Assembly: GCA_964036665.1 (NCBI GenBank)
Contig: OZ038533.1
Coordinates: 4,636,001-4,700,000, forward strand
Source of the DNA: Gordius sp. MW1
Taxonomy: Eukaryota; Nematomorpha; Gordioida; Gordea; Gordiidae
Direction of reading: 5' to 3'
DNA: 64,000 bases
Shown one piece after another: positions 44,036 through 56,099 of this stretch (the stretch's first letter is position 1; every line of letters begins with the position of its first letter). A program made the translations under genes and the position numbers. A model generated the notes under the pieces. It was not told where the DNA came from, did no database searches, and was given only the letters and a program-made list of their open reading frames with translations.

Positions 44036-44659
44036 TTGTCTCTGGACATAACAAACCTTGGTGAACTAAAATTACTAATTAATTCTTTGGAATCGTTTCT
44101 CAATTCATTCGAACAATGGGCTAAATCGTTCGTGGTGGGACAGGACGGTGTCCCGCATATAGTCAATTTCCACGAACGGCGATATTCTCAGGGCGGTGCC
44201 CCGCAGCCCGGGAATAGAGAACGAGGTGGTAGAATCAGTCGAGGAGGACGCGCTGGGGGCAGCGGTACCTCGACTGCTGGGGTTCGGAGGGATTTCAGAG
44301 AAGTCCTTCCGCCGGTTCGCCCGGTCCGAGGGGGCACGGTGATTGCCCCGACGGCGGTGCGCGGAGGGCAACGCAGGGCTGCCCGAAGGTGGTGTAGTTT
44401 GTGCCTACGCCGGCATCGGAGGGCCGCGTGTGGAGGCACAACGCTAACACCGCCGGGGGCGCCTAGTGTCTCGTCGATAGGGTCTGTAAACGCCGGCGTG
44501 AGTGAGGCTGCTGTCAGTGTAGCGATGCACCTTGACCCACCCGATGTCGTGAATACGGACGCGGTACTGGCGCCGATGGCGACGGTAACGCTGTTAGAAT
44601 ACGATCTAGCGGTTCGAGAATCAAAGCGAGGTGGTCAGCCAGACGGCAATAATGGGTAG
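44036..44659 (+). CDS. Basic ORF near the 3' end of the gypsy element
   Basis: A 207-codon ORF. The first 40 residues are ordinary (LKLLINSLESFLNSFEQW). The rest is very rich in Gly, Arg, Ala and Val, with CSLCLRRHRRAAC, which has the same CX2CX3HX4C spacing as the knuckle at 32211. GC content rises sharply from 44150. It could be a displaced gag nucleocapsid or an accessory protein. I cannot decide. Minus-strand ORFs over it are shadows of its GC-rich part. Confidence 0.4.
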   Translation: MSLDITNLGELKLLINSLESFLNSFEQWAKSFVVGQDGVPHIVNFHERRYSQGGAPQPGNRERGGRISRGGRAGGSGTSTAGVRRDFREVLPPVRPVRGGTVIAPTAVRGGQRRAARRWCSLCLRRHRRAACGGTTLTPPGAPSVSSIGSVNAGVSEAAVSVAMHLDPPDVVNTDAVLAPMATVTLLEYDLAVRESKRGGQPDGNNG

Positions 44660-44762
44660 CAAGTGCGGACCCAATGACGTCTATCGGGGAGGCCGTTCCC
44701 GTACCTTACGGCCCGCTACATTTTTTTGACTCCCCGCTCCCGTCCTCTTTGGGGTCTTTCTT

Positions 44763-44773
44763 AAAGGGGATGG
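44763..44773 (+). promoter_or_regulatory. Polypurine tract
   Basis: AAAGGGGATGG sits directly before the 3' LTR, where plus-strand DNA synthesis is primed in LTR elements. Confidence 0.75.
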
Positions 44774-45200
44774 TGTGGTAATCGCCGTACGTATATCTAT
44801 TCAGTTACTGGTGCGCGCTACACGTCAGTCATATCAATTCACTTATTTACACGTCAATCACGCCAAGCCATTTAATGATGCGCATTATACATCGATGGGG
44901 AAGCACTATTGGTATTGATGTTGTTGTGTTGTTGACACCATCGTGGTATAAAAGATAGAAGACAACAAACATAGAGACACTCTTCCATTTGTTTTACCCA
45001 CATCATTTTCTTATCTGTTTTCCCATTGTAATCTCGCCACTCATCTTTTTTACCTTATAGTCTTTTAACGTTCGTATTAATTGTTATATTCGGAATTTAT
45101 GTAAGTAATAAAGATTAAACGTTCATAGTATTACGGTTCTATAATATCTTTATCAATAATTAATAAATAGTATTATCATGGTGTTTTTTGTCTTTCTATA
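44774..45200 (+). repeat. 3' LTR of the large gypsy element
   Basis: It has the same length as the 5' LTR, with six single-base differences in 427. It is preceded by the purine tract AAAGGGGATGG and followed by the CTTAG duplication. Confidence 0.9.
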
Positions 45201-45356
45201 CTTAGAATAGCCATATACTAAAGTTTTTGGAATGAAATTCGGTTGTTCTGACTATGGCGCTTTCTCTTGCCTCGACGGTGTATCAATGTGGGGTAGTCAC
45301 CAATTTATTGAGTAATAAGTTTCTAAAATTTACAAAACTCTTACAAAATGGGGGGA

Positions 45357-46150
45357 TGTGGCAACTACCAAAGCATGTTTAACAAGTTAAGGAAAGTCAG
45401 CTGACACAATTACAGAACTTTCCATTTGGAGAATTATCATTTATTTACATATAACAATCTCGAAAACATAAACGAAAATATATAAACTTGCAGATTCTGG
45501 CTATTGGATATACATACACTGCTGCTTTACATCATCCAACTATTCATCCACCCTGCTAATAAAACTTGTGTCATCTTTACTCTTATCTCCTCGCTCATAT
45601 TCAATTTCGCTGTTTTTTCTCGATTATAACTTTTAACCTTTTTTATTTGTTATAAGAATAAAATAAAGAACTCACCTTGTGGTGACCCCGACGTGATGGA
45701 AACTATTCCGGATTCCATGGAAACAAGAGAAAGTGCAATTCATATACGAATCCCTGAATTCCATTGAAAGAATGTCAGAATCTAGCTATCACAAGTGGAT
45801 GCTGTTTTCCATACGAGGAACATATCATCACAAATAATTAAATATTCCTATCTTGTTGAATCCCTAACCCCTGAAGTCGCAGAAGAGGCGTCAGATCTTA
45901 TCTTTGACATTCCAGAATCTTGCCCATATGATAAACTAAGAGATGCCATTCTGAAAAGGATCGAAGCAGCGATGAAAAGAGAATTCAAAGTCTATTCAAG
46001 GATATCTATCTTGATGATCGCACGCCCTCGCAGCTTTTAAGGTATAACACGTTTAGATAGTATTATGGATGAAAAAATTCTCCGAAGCCTGTGGACTGAC
46101 AAACTGCCTTGCCTGTTACGCCCGATATTTTGCGATCTCAAATTCTTTCA
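45357..46150 (+). mobile_element. 5' end of another LTR element: LTR, primer site and gag piece
   Basis: TGTGGCAACTACC starts an LTR-like stretch with AATAAAG near its end (45660). It is followed at 45680 by TGGTGACCCCGACGTGA, a sequence typical of the leader after the LTR in invertebrate gypsy elements. Then a gag matrix/capsid-like piece follows (45795-46040: SYLVESLTPEVAEEASDLI, YDKLRDAILKR). The rest of the element is missing. Fossil, broken. Confidence 0.65.
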
Positions 46151-46154
46151 ACCA

Positions 46155-47550
46155 CTATTAAAAAATAAGTATTAAATTAATGGCATATTGAATAAAACAA
46201 ATATAGCAATATTTTATTATCCGAGACAAAATCTAATTTCCTATATTATTTAAAAGTCGAATGATTTTTCCAAATAAAACTTTTGATCTTTAATTTTAAT
46301 CCTAAAATGTCAAAACAACATAGTATTTGGTTTTTCTAAGAAATTTGGCCAGAGTTTTTTTAAAATCTGGCAAATCCGCCCTAGGTCACAATATTTTAAT
46401 ATATTAATTGCTAATACATTTAAGTACAAACATGTTAGAACGTTTAAAAATCCTATAACAGCAAAATATTAATTAAATGCAACCAATGTCCATGAAAATT
46501 TTATGTAGCAATTTTTTAAATTAGTTTAAAGTATACATATTTTATAAATAATCTTACAATAAACAAAATTATACTCTCCTTTTGGGTTAACATGTTTAAG
46601 CCCCTGCCCTATAAATAAACTTCTTAATGAATAAAATTAGTTCAATTAGTCAATCTGTACTCTTGGAACTTACTTTTTTGATAAAAAAAAACAATAAATT
46701 ATCAATAGAATTTAAATGTAAATTATGGGAAAAAGAAAGGTATAGAAATTTATTATAATAGAAATAAGTAATAGCTTAGCGATGGCAACGAGTGATGAAT
46801 CGAGGAAGCTTTGTTAAACCAAATAAGATTTATTACAAAAATTAAATGATATCAAAATGAAAATTAACACTTGCATACATTGTGTGAATTTGGGCATGAG
46901 GCTTTTGTATAATGTATAGACGGCACATGTTAATTACGAACAATGAAAGGGCTATATAAATATAAATATTTCAATCCTTTCCATGAACGTAGCTAGGGAT
47001 AGGAACGGAAATAGAGTGGTTCGGGCAAAAATTATAGAAATAACTTGGGGAGGGATGGCGAAATCAAGTTTCTTAACTCTTTTAGCATTTTCATATACAA
47101 TCAGAAAAAAAAGCAACAAAATAATACATTATCCAAAAATTCTTTAAGCCCGAATTGCCCGAATCCAGTTATCGTGCCCGCCAGGGCTCATCCGAAAATA
47201 AAAATTTAGGACAGTTGTCCGGCCCAGGTTCGGGCAGCGGGCCGAGCCATCTGGTCTCTGGTAAGAATCCACAAATAAAAAAAATTGTCTTTTATCTATC
47301 TTCATCCAAAATAAGATCTATTTTGCAATTTCATATTTGATATAACTTAGGATCGGCGGCCATATCAGATTTATAAGGGACATCGGGGGTTAGGCTAAAA
47401 TTTTGTGCAAAGTGCTTTAAAAAGCTTAGTAAAGTTGAAATATGGATAAAATTTAAATAAAACCGCAAACAATAGTAAATTTAGCTAAAATATATTTTTC
47501 TGTTAAAAAAAGTCGAATACGCACCCATTCAATATCTATTAATTCCTTCG
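46155..47550. other. Stretch without recognised feature
   Basis: AT-rich sequence. A short GC-richer island at 47150-47260 has no motif. No terminal repeats seen. Confidence 0.4.
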
Positions 47551-47556
47551 TTTAGC

Positions 47557-47872
47557 TTATTGCCTCTTTTTCCGTGCAACAGCATCATTTCTCCACTTCC
47601 TAATAATGGGCTTGAGCTGGGGGTAGGGTGGTATTTTACCAACAGCCAATTCTAAGCTCATCCGTCCTCCCAAATCCTTCAGTGCCTGCTCATAGATGTC
47701 AGAAGTAGGCGATTTTGTCGGAGCTTTTACCAGTGCTTTTTTAAGGTGAGTGCGAAATAGGAGGCAAATGTGCGAGGCCAAATCTGGGGGATGGGTATGT
47801 CCTTTGGTCAACAAAAAGCTCGATCCATACAGTTTGGCCCTGGCTTTACAACCGTGTCTCTTGCACCTTGAG
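47557..47872 (-). pseudogene. FLYWCH-type zinc finger fragment
   Basis: On the minus strand CKRHGCKARAKLYGSS is followed by TKGHTHPPD, the C...C...H.H end of a FLYWCH zinc finger. Then comes a helical segment (HLKKALVKAPTKSPTSDIYE) and PPYPQLKPIIRKWR. This domain order is common in Mutator-like transposases and in domesticated FLYWCH proteins. No DDE domain is seen downstream, so it is a fragment. Confidence 0.55.
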
Positions 47873-48173
47873 AAATTATGTAGAATAATAGATAAATATT
47901 GGATTCTTATACTGAGGCGGTCAATTCCTAATAGGCTTTAGCCCTGATTACAATTTCATAAATTTTAAATGTTCATTTTTTATTTTTCCGGCCAAAATTA
48001 AGTTTCATTACATTTCTTCAAAATCATGCGTCAGACCTTGTATATGTTGTTAGGGTTTTAACCGAATAATAAGCTTATAGAAATTTCAGATAAATGAAAT
48101 TTAAATACAGAGTTGCAATCGTTCGCCAACATTAATTCAAGATTTGAAAATTGATTATTGGACAATCAACATT

Positions 48174-48345
48174 CATGGGCGTAGCCACCTTTGGAATTAA
48201 AAGGGGGCAATAATGATTTAGGGAGGGGCAAAAGGAAATTTTTTTGAAATTTTAGCCATAATTTTAATAAATTTCAACATTTTTTTAGATTTAGAGGGGG
48301 CAGCCGCCCCCCCCCCTGCCTCCCCCCTCCTTGGCTACGCCCATG
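48174..48345. mobile_element. hAT-type MITE, CGTAGCC family
   Basis: Ends CATGGGCGTAGCC and GGCTACGCCCATG. Flanks TCAACATT and TCAACCTT (48166-48173, 48346-48353) are an 8-bp duplication with one mismatch. Confidence 0.85.
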
Positions 48346-48359
48346 TCAACCTTCATGAA

Positions 48360-48930
48360 AACCTGGACGCAAACTTTACACAATCTAGCCCAATTAAGTA
48401 ACTACATCGATATTAAATTACCTAATGGCAATATGCCCTCTTTTATAAAAGTTTTAATTTTAGATATTTTTTAACATAATTTTCCCTAAATTCAACTAGA
48501 TTATCCTTTTGCAGAGATACGACATGTTACAACAATGAGCTAGATGTAAAAAAGATCAAAATTAATTTAAACTATGGGCAAAAATTTAACCAAACAAACC
48601 CTTCATAACATACAACTATATAGCGACTCAAAACTTATAAAGTTTAAAAAAATTAAACTTGAAGTCAAAAGAGAATGATATCTAATATGGAGGCAAAATT
48701 TACTTGCCTATATTTTTTGAGAGGGGGGAGCGGTACAGTTTGGTAACAATTTTGGGATGGGCAAAATGGTTTTTTTAATCTTAGGCTTGTTAAATATAAA
48801 TAATAATTTTTATAAAGAAAGTAGCTGTCTCTCCTTATATCCCTCTTGCTAGGTAGGTCCTTGGTATTACCCATACAATCCATAGAATGTTCATGTTCAT
48901 CAAATTAAGTACTTATGATCTTTGCTGCCT
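48360..48930. other. Stretch without recognised feature
   Basis: AT-rich. Only a 72-codon accidental ORF on the minus strand. Confidence 0.35.
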
Positions 48931-48939
48931 GACCTGGAT

Positions 48940-49105
48940 CTTGTTAGTCGACTCTAGGTTTTTGTCAACCACACATAAACAGACCAACTGTTTTTTGGTC
49001 TGTTTTTCTTAGACGACCTCAAGACTTAGTCGAAATATGAATCGTTAGTCGTAGTTTAATCAAAGGTTGACCATATAAAACCCAGGTGTTTTTACGACAA
49101 TATTA
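48940..49105. mobile_element. MITE, CGGCTGGGTTTT family (degenerate)
   Basis: GTTAGTCGACT on the left and AAAACCCAGGTGTTTTTACG on the right resemble the copies at 5683 and 9748. Interior GTCGAAAT and AAACAGACCAA are shared. Confidence 0.6.
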
Positions 49106-49109
49106 TTTA

Positions 49110-49625
49110 CTAGTATTACCCCGAATTTGCTAAGCATTAATTGCAATACATAATCACTCAATTACCAGGCTAAACAACTATTTGAAAATTAGGCATGGTC
49201 TATATACAAATATTTATCAATTATCATTATTAAAGTATAACTTGTAGTAGGAGGTATCTTCTATCACTTTATTTATAACGTAGATAAACTCCTTGCAGCA
49301 AATCATGGGCTTGCCCTTGGAAGACGTTATAAATTCAAAATCTGTGTCTTTAAAACATATATGAAATAGGCTTAATTTCATATCAAAAATATATTTGTAA
49401 ATTTGTTATTAGGGTTGCTGTTACATAATGCAGGGATGGCTTAAACCATTTTTGTGTTAGGTTTTTTTTAATCTTTTTAAATTTATTAAAAGTTAAAAAA
49501 AGGGAAAGTTTAATCAATGTCTAGTGCGATTTAAAGGAGATTGAATAATGGTGATTTTTAACAAGTTGATCTTTACTATTTTTGAAATTACAAAGTTGCA
49601 TATATAGTAGAAAAATCCACCATTA
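49110..49625. other. AT-rich stretch without recognised feature
   Basis: No ORF, RNA gene or repeat ends were recognised. Confidence 0.35.
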
Positions 49626-49629
49626 TCCC

Positions 49630-50700
49630 CTTAAAGCCAAAGGAGGTCCTGGAAAAGTGAAAAGGATATTTTAAGGAACCTAAGAATATTTCAAATAATA
49701 AAAACTCCTTTCTAGGAACCAAACAGTATGGTGAAATTTTTTAGGAGTATAAAGTTAGGTTAGGACACAAATGAACAAGATGCAAAAAGGAAAAGCAAAT
49801 AGCCCAGATGCAGGCGCGTAGCCAAGGGGGCGGAAAGCGGGACTTTTCTACCCCCTTGACTAAAATATGAAAATTTTTCTGAAGGTCCATGTCCTTTTTT
49901 AAGGTATAAAAGCGATAGTAAATGCTCTGATTAATGAAGAGAAGAAATTTTTCCAAAGCTAGTTATATAGCACCTTGAAGTTTCGCATATATTGCACGCG
50001 AAGTTTATTTTTGTACATTATAAATAAAAGTGTCAAAAAATTTTTGACTTTTTCCTCCCCCTTAAAAAATCCTGGCTACGCGCCTGGCCAGATGGAATAC
50101 CTATGGAAGCATTGCTCGGATGTCGTGAAGAATGAGTTACCACCATGACGAACCTCTTAACAAGATATTGGTAGAAGAGCAAATCCTACTAATCAACAGA
50201 GAGCAAGCGCAATTATACCCTTATTCAAAGGCCAAGGAGGCCCGCAGAAGTGTGGAAATTATAGTGGTATCAAGCTAACTTGCCACTCCTTGAAACTGAA
50301 GGATCTTAGTAACATGGCTGAAAAACGAAGTAGAAATATCGCCGGTGTTACTCTATAGAAGTGAAACGTGAGCATTAAACGCTGTGAAGAAAAATTATTC
50401 CAAGATTGGGGGATGATACCCCAAGCTCAACCATATGACAAATGACTTTCTTATGACAAAAATGGGTATTCAACTTTGGAGGACTTGATAAACAAAAATT
50501 GGCTAAGGTAATATGGGTGTACACTAAGAAGGAAGACGAATGATTTAAATCTAAAAGTAATAAACACGGTTGACCAGGAAAGAGAGAAAGGAACGGCCTA
50601 ATGAGACATGGAAAGAGCGAGTAGACAAATTTATGAAAACTAAGAATATAAATCCAGACATCTTATTTGATTAAGATGGAAGAAATCTGTCAAACAATGG
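49630..50700 (+). mobile_element. Second, deleted copy of the RTE LINE
   Basis: It aligns with 3820-5318: AAAAGGATATTTTAAGGAACC, then the 'GGCCAAATGG' region, the 'GATGTCGTGAAGAA' block, 'TTGCCACTCCTTGAA' and 'ACTTTCTTATGACAAAAATG'. A large piece of the RT is missing (about 50340) and a MITE is inserted at 49811. It is far more diverged than the first copy. Confidence 0.75.
49811..50086. mobile_element. hAT-type MITE in the second RTE copy
   Basis: Ends CAGGCGCGTAGCCA and GGCTACGCGCCTG. Flanks CCCAGATG and GCCAGATG match at seven of eight positions, and the intact LINE at 3980 has one copy of this string. It is a relative of the CGTAGCC family with different outer bases. Confidence 0.85.
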
Positions 50701-50709
50701 AGCTGCCTT

Positions 50710-51470
50710 AGTCAATCATCTTTGTGGAAATATAATCAGTACCCTTTTGTAATCCGGCAGAAATAATTAAAAATATATATCAATATTAATCATTATAAAA
50801 AGTAAGTTCAGTCTTAATAAAACTGCAATTTGTGCTGAAACATATTTTGCAATAAATCTATCTATAAAGATGAAAATTTTAATTTTTACTGGTTATTCAT
50901 AACTTACAAAGTTCAATGGCATCATTAGGCTGGTGATTGGTGGTTGGCGAAGCATTCATAATGAATGTTTAGTTTTATGCATCTTTTCATCTAAATAAAT
51001 AAGTAAAAATTTTAATGTTTGTTTATATTGAAATTCAAGAGTTTAATACATAGTTTCTTAATTTGCACAATCATAATTTTTGCTATCCAACAAACTGAGT
51101 AATATATTTTTTAAGGTATTTAATTTACCTCGACACATTTAAATACATTGAACTTATTATCTTAAGCTCAAGTATAAGAAATTTATAATAGCTATATTTT
51201 TTTAATCATTCTACAAAATCAAATAACAAAATATTTTTTTTCTAAATATAATGTTTTTAAATCAAAAATTTAATAAAAAAAAATAATTTACTAAAATTAG
51301 TAATTCATTAGCAATATAAGATATACATCTAGTTAACACTATTATTTAAAGTTCCTTTATAGAAAGTATACCAAAAACATGTAAAATTAGAAGCCCAGCT
51401 TTTTATCCAATTAACTAAAAATTATTATAAAAATGAAAGACAAAATCCTCACAATTTGGTAACAGCTGGT
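50710..51470. other. AT-rich stretch without recognised feature
   Basis: No ORF or repeat ends recognised. Confidence 0.35.
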
Positions 51471-51478
51471 TACATGGT

Positions 51479-51600
51479 GCCCTATCAACTCGCCGAAAAC
51501 CATCTACCCTGGGACATTAAAGATCATCTCCTTATATCATAAAGGGTGCCCTATCAACTCGCCGAAAACAATCTCGCCGAAAAATAATGTCCCCCAGCTA
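51479..51600. repeat. Mutator-type MITE ends, two left ends in tandem
   Basis: GGTGCCCTATCAACTCGCCG occurs at about 51477 and again at about 51547, the second with the full end seen at 26554. No right end follows, so these are partial copies. Confidence 0.6.
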
Positions 51601-51878
51601 AAAAAAAGCCCCCAAGCTTATTAACCCTAACCCATCAACCAATCACAAATTTTATACCATTTCGGTAAGTCCTTGTTTTTAAAATAATTTAAAATTTTTA
51701 TTTTAATTAAAATAATGAAATTTTGTTGGATATCATCACTAATATATCTGTATGGCATGCTGGTAACAACCTATAAGAATATATAAGGGCATAACCAGGA
51801 GCAGACCGAGAGGGGCAGTTTCCCCAAATTAGTGATGTTAAGTTGCTTAAATGTTACAACCATAACTCATGGTAGTAG

Positions 51879-53062
51879 AGAGGCCTGCAAATTCACTTTT
51901 TTTCAACCCGAACCCGACCCGACCCGAAAGCGTTTTTAAATTTTCAACCCGAACCCGACCCGACCCGAAGCGTTTTTAAAATTTCAACCCGAACCCGACC
52001 CGACCCGAAAGCGTTTTTAAATTTTCAACCCGAACCCGACCCGACCCGAAAGCGTTTTTAAATTTTCAACGACTCGAACCAGTAGAAAAATTTGAGGATG
52101 AAAAATTTATTCGACAGAAATGAATGATCATACAAAATTTGATTAATAAATTTTTTAAATTGATTTACTATAATTATGTATAAATATTATGGCGTCTACA
52201 ATTTCGGGGCGTAAATTAGACCTTCTCTCTTCTATAATTCTTCCAGCAGTGGAAAAGGACCTCTCACTACTGGTAGAAGAAGCTGGTATGGCCAAAAATT
52301 TACGAGCCAATAGGGACAATGTCGGATATTTACATGAATTAATCTTCCACCATTCCAAAAGCTTTTTGAAGCTGTATACACATTTTTTCAAGCATATTCT
52401 TTATCTTATGTTGCATATTTTCATTTTGGTCATTCTTATTCACTTAAATAAAATTAGTGTCATAGATATATATATTGGTAGGGTAGGATGTAGGAATAAT
52501 AGATTTACTTTTTTGTTGATTTATAAGTATGTAGTTATATCTTTTTTTAGTTAAATTTCTAATTTACTCTAAAGACTATAAACAATAATAAATAATCATT
52601 TGTTAATATTTTACCTTTCGTTATTCGACTTTAAATTGAATAATGTAGTTAAATTTATAATCTTCTCTATAGAGTATAGAATAGACTATAAACAATTAAA
52701 AAATACTCATTTGTTAATATTTTACCTTTCGTGATTCAGCTTTAAATTTAAATTTGCCTCCAAATTAAACGAATTAAAAAATCGAAAAGGAAATTGATTC
52801 TATGAATGAATGAATATAATTAGTTTAGTCATACAATTCGATATTGTATAACTAAAATTATAGAAAATAGCATTAATTTAACAAATACGTTTCGTTCATT
52901 TTGTAATGTAAGATTCATATCCTTTGACCCGACTCTATAAATCCAACCCGACCCGACCCGGATGCATTCTAAAATTTTCAACCCGAACCCGACCCGACCC
53001 GAAAATTTTTAACTCTAACCCGACCCGACCCGACGGGTTCGGGTGACCCGTGCAGGCCTCTA
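51879..53062. mobile_element. hAT element with ACCCGACCCG subterminal repeats, internally deleted
   Basis: Ends AGAGGCCTGCA and its inverse TGCAGGCCTCT. Arrays of AACCCGACCCGACCCGAA lie inside both ends. A C-terminal transposase piece survives on the minus strand. The flanks do not give a clear 8-bp duplication. Related loose arrays lie at 53205-53285. Confidence 0.8.
52155..52391 (-). pseudogene. hAT transposase C-terminal dimerisation domain
   Basis: The minus strand reads LLEWWKINSCKYPTLSLLA, IPASSTSSERSFSTAGRI and RSNLRPEIVDAIIFIHN. This is the canonical hATC block, with the S-S-E-R-x-F-S core. It needs the N-terminal zinc finger and the DDE parts, which are missing here. Confidence 0.9.
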
Positions 53063-53092
53063 AGTAGCATACATCTCGTACCATCCCCATCA

Positions 53093-53182
53093 ATCTTAAG
53101 GACTTGCTGCTAAATAACCTGGTTGAAGTACTGGCAGATTAAAGCAGCATATAATTGCTGGTTGAGTGAGATATAAAACTGG
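53093..53182. repeat. Dispersed repeat (inverse of 2425-2505)
   Basis: TTGCTGCTAAATAACCTGG and TTGCTGGTTGAGTGAGATA are the inverted counterparts of blocks at 2425-2505. Confidence 0.5.
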
Positions 53183-53204
53183 CATTAGAGAACTGCAAAG
53201 TTAC

Positions 53205-53285
53205 TTTTTTCAACCCGAACCCGACCCGAAAGCATTTTAAAGTTTCAACCCGAACCCGAGCCGACCCGGAAGCGTTTATTTTTTT
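53205..53285. repeat. Isolated hAT end with ACCCGACCCG repeats
   Basis: AGAACTGCAAAGTTAC is followed by two CAACCCGAACCCGA blocks, as at 51880-52080. It is a broken-off left end of the same family. Confidence 0.65.
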
Positions 53286-53353
53286 TACGAATTCCTCCCG
53301 CACGCGTTTCAAATTTTGGTATCCAACGCGAGAGTAAGAAAAATTGCGGTGTG

Positions 53354-53505
53354 TATGGGCGTAGCTAGGGAGTGGCAGGGACAGGCGGCTGCCCCCTCTA
53401 AATCTTAAAATTTTTATCAAATTATGGCTAAAATTAAAATATGTTATTTTGCCCCTCCCTTAATCATTATTGCCCCCTTTAATTTCAATCCTGGCTACGC
53501 CCATG
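53354..53505. mobile_element. hAT-type MITE, CGTAGCC family
   Basis: Ends TATGGGCGTAGCTAGG and CCTGGCTACGCCCATG. Flanks GCGGTGTG and GCGGCGTG (53346-53353, 53506-53513) are an 8-bp duplication with one mismatch. Confidence 0.85.
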
Positions 53506-53514
53506 GCGGCGTGT

Positions 53515-56040
53515 AAGATTTAATCGACAAATTAAGGTGGAACTTATGAAACTAATGGATACCACAGATTTTAATTAAAAAATTTATTTGAATGAATTTG
53601 TCATGTTCGGGTATGGGCAGTTATATTCGGGGCTTTGATCATTATATTCGGGTATGAGGGAAGGGGTCTTATGACTGAGTTTGCGTGATCACCTATTAGT
53701 TTCTTAGGTGTCTACTGTTAGGTCTGGGAATGGGGGATGAGAAAAATGTTACTGTCCTCTTGTTTATTTATTTACTGGCGATAAACACGTGCCACGAATT
53801 TTATTCGATTTTATTGACGTATATATGTCAGGAATTATCCTGGCGGGAGACAGTGTTTCTGGGGACTTATTGTAGGTACATGGGGTTCAAGGGGTAAGGC
53901 TATGGGGGATAAGCAGGTACAACTCAACGGGAAAGGGTTTACGGGGTATTAAATTATCACGGCGAAGTGGAAAAAATAACGCATAAAGAATATAATAATA
54001 ATAATTAAGGGGATTTATTTTCCTATTAACACCCCCAGGGATCCTTGATCCCTTTAGGGGTTAATGACCTACTTCCTATTCTCTCTTGGCCTATATTTCC
54101 CACTCTTTCCCCCTGCATCTACAATCCCCTCGTACCTATCCTAAAAAGGAATGATAATAAAAATCCTTTCCTCTTCTCAGCCCAACCTTCCTAGATATCT
54201 GAGAACGATTGCTGATACTTTCCTTTCTCTGTTATCCTCACCCATCCTAAAAAGGAATAGACATTAAACCAACCCCGGCCTCATTCATCCCCTTCAAAGT
54301 ACTCATTTCATGACCTCATTTCAAACTTATCTAAACTTATTGTCCAGCCCATTAATCTTAAGGGTTGACACAACTAGAACAGCCCAAAATACATCTATAA
54401 TAAATAATTAGGGTAAGTAGAACAAAAACTCAAACCTTAGAAATGAGTAGAACACAAACTAGAAAGGGACTGCAAGGGCAATTAGAGGCGGGACGAGATA
54501 TTGAGGGCCAGGTTTTGTCCCGTGGATACGACAGATTTATTAAAGGGATTTATAAATATAAGTACGAGATGTATGCTCACTACCAGAGTAGAACAAAATG
54601 CAAGCGCAGCCATATTCACTACTCCAAAAATTAACTTTTTTAATAAAATTTAATAGAATCGTTAGGAAATTTATTTCATGCCAACTTGTATCAAACATTT
54701 TGCTCTTTTATACATATGATTACATTCGAATAATTATTAATATTTGTTGTCCCAATTACTTTTAAATTATAACCCTTTTATATTTTGATTTGAGATTAAT
54801 TTAATAGCTTTAAAATATTATTTTAAACAAGCAATCGGGATTATTGAAATGGAATTCATTCTAAATAACAGGCTTTACCATTGAGATACATCCATTATTT
54901 CATGATTATAGCCTATACGATTTGAACAAAACCTTTTACTTTACCAGAATGTCCTGTGAGAATATTATCATTATTAAACATCAAACATAATAGCTTAAAC
55001 AACCAAAGAATTAATTATTAATTGCATTAGCCAAGCCAATATAGTTATCATACGTCCAAACATATAAATTATTTAGTCTCTATGGTTTAATCGACGATAG
55101 ACTGTTCATATTATATATCATAGAGGAATAAACTTTTGCAAAAATTTGACGCCGTTTGCATTAGATTAAGGCATGGCCTAAAATATTTATATAGGTTTTT
55201 TGGCCAGTTGGTTTCCCTCTAGCCTAGACTACGATTATAGAATACCATCATAGTAATATGCAATATGGATCATGGGGACTAACAATTTTATTTGCAGTCA
55301 ATGCGAGAGTTTTACAGAACCTGATACAAATCCCATATGGATAACATTATGATCCAATTTATATTTTGAACACAATTACACACTGGTATAATATATTGAT
55401 CATTTTCCGCGCCCGAGTTGAATTTTCAAACAAATTAATATTTTTACAAGTTAATATATATTTATTTTATATCTACCTAGACAGATAATTGTAATATAGT
55501 TAAAAAAAATTTCACTAAACAATTAAATTCGCGGCTAAATTTTACTCCATTCCAGTCCCCGATGTCTTACAAGCACTCTATTAAATATCAGAGATTATAA
55601 ATATATTGATGCATATTTGAAATTTCGAATCATCATTTATAACCTTCAATGAAAAGAGATTTAATTCATTGAATTTTTACTGCCTAATGAATTTTACTAT
55701 GTAGATTCATGAGCGATACATAACCAATTTTCCTAAAATAACTCTTACATGTTTAATATCCATGACAATTATATAATGCGACATCCACAACTCTTACACT
55801 TCAGGAGAAATTTTGTTCAATTGCGAAAACTGATAAGGAGTTAAATCTATAAATAACAATAAACTAGTGGAAAATATTCAAAAATAATATACTTTACATA
55901 AACTTTATCATCCATTAAGTAAAATTAAGAGTTATCATTTTAGTTACCAACCGCTGCATCCAAACAATCTATACCTATATACATATAAAATAGCTTAAAA
56001 GCTATCGCATATGCATAAAAAAACCAAAGGCTTGGCAATA
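53515..56040. other. Intergenic stretch downstream of NOP56
   Basis: Mixed sequence with a GC-richer part (53600-54350) and then AT-rich DNA. The longest ORF is 63 codons (54443-54634) and shows no motif. No recognised repeat ends. Confidence 0.4.
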
Positions 56041-56048
56041 TTAAAAAT

Positions 56049-56054
56049 TTTATT
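56049..56054 (-). terminator. Polyadenylation signal of NOP56
   Basis: AATAAA on the minus strand, 46 bp after the stop codon. Confidence 0.7.
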
Positions 56055-56099
56055 GTCATGGCAATTTACAATTAGTAATACATTTCAAAATTTTTCATT

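Larger units (their letters stand above)
31176..45200 (+). mobile_element. Large Ty3/gypsy-type LTR element with nested inserts
   Basis: Two 427-bp LTRs bound a 13.2 kb interior, with CTTAG directly repeated outside (31171-31175, 45201-45205). Parts in order: LTR, leader, zinc-knuckle ORF with tandem repeats, protease, an antisense RT element, the rest of pol, an inverted pol copy, an inverted pair of an unknown ORF, a basic ORF, the polypurine tract and LTR. Six LTR differences (about 1.4%) suggest a fairly young insertion. The element is broken, in several places, apart from its inserts. Confidence 0.88.

Noticed and set aside
52189-52554. A 121-codon plus-strand ORF.
   Set aside because: It is opposite the hAT dimerisation domain and then runs into AT-rich DNA giving Ile, Leu and Phe repeats.
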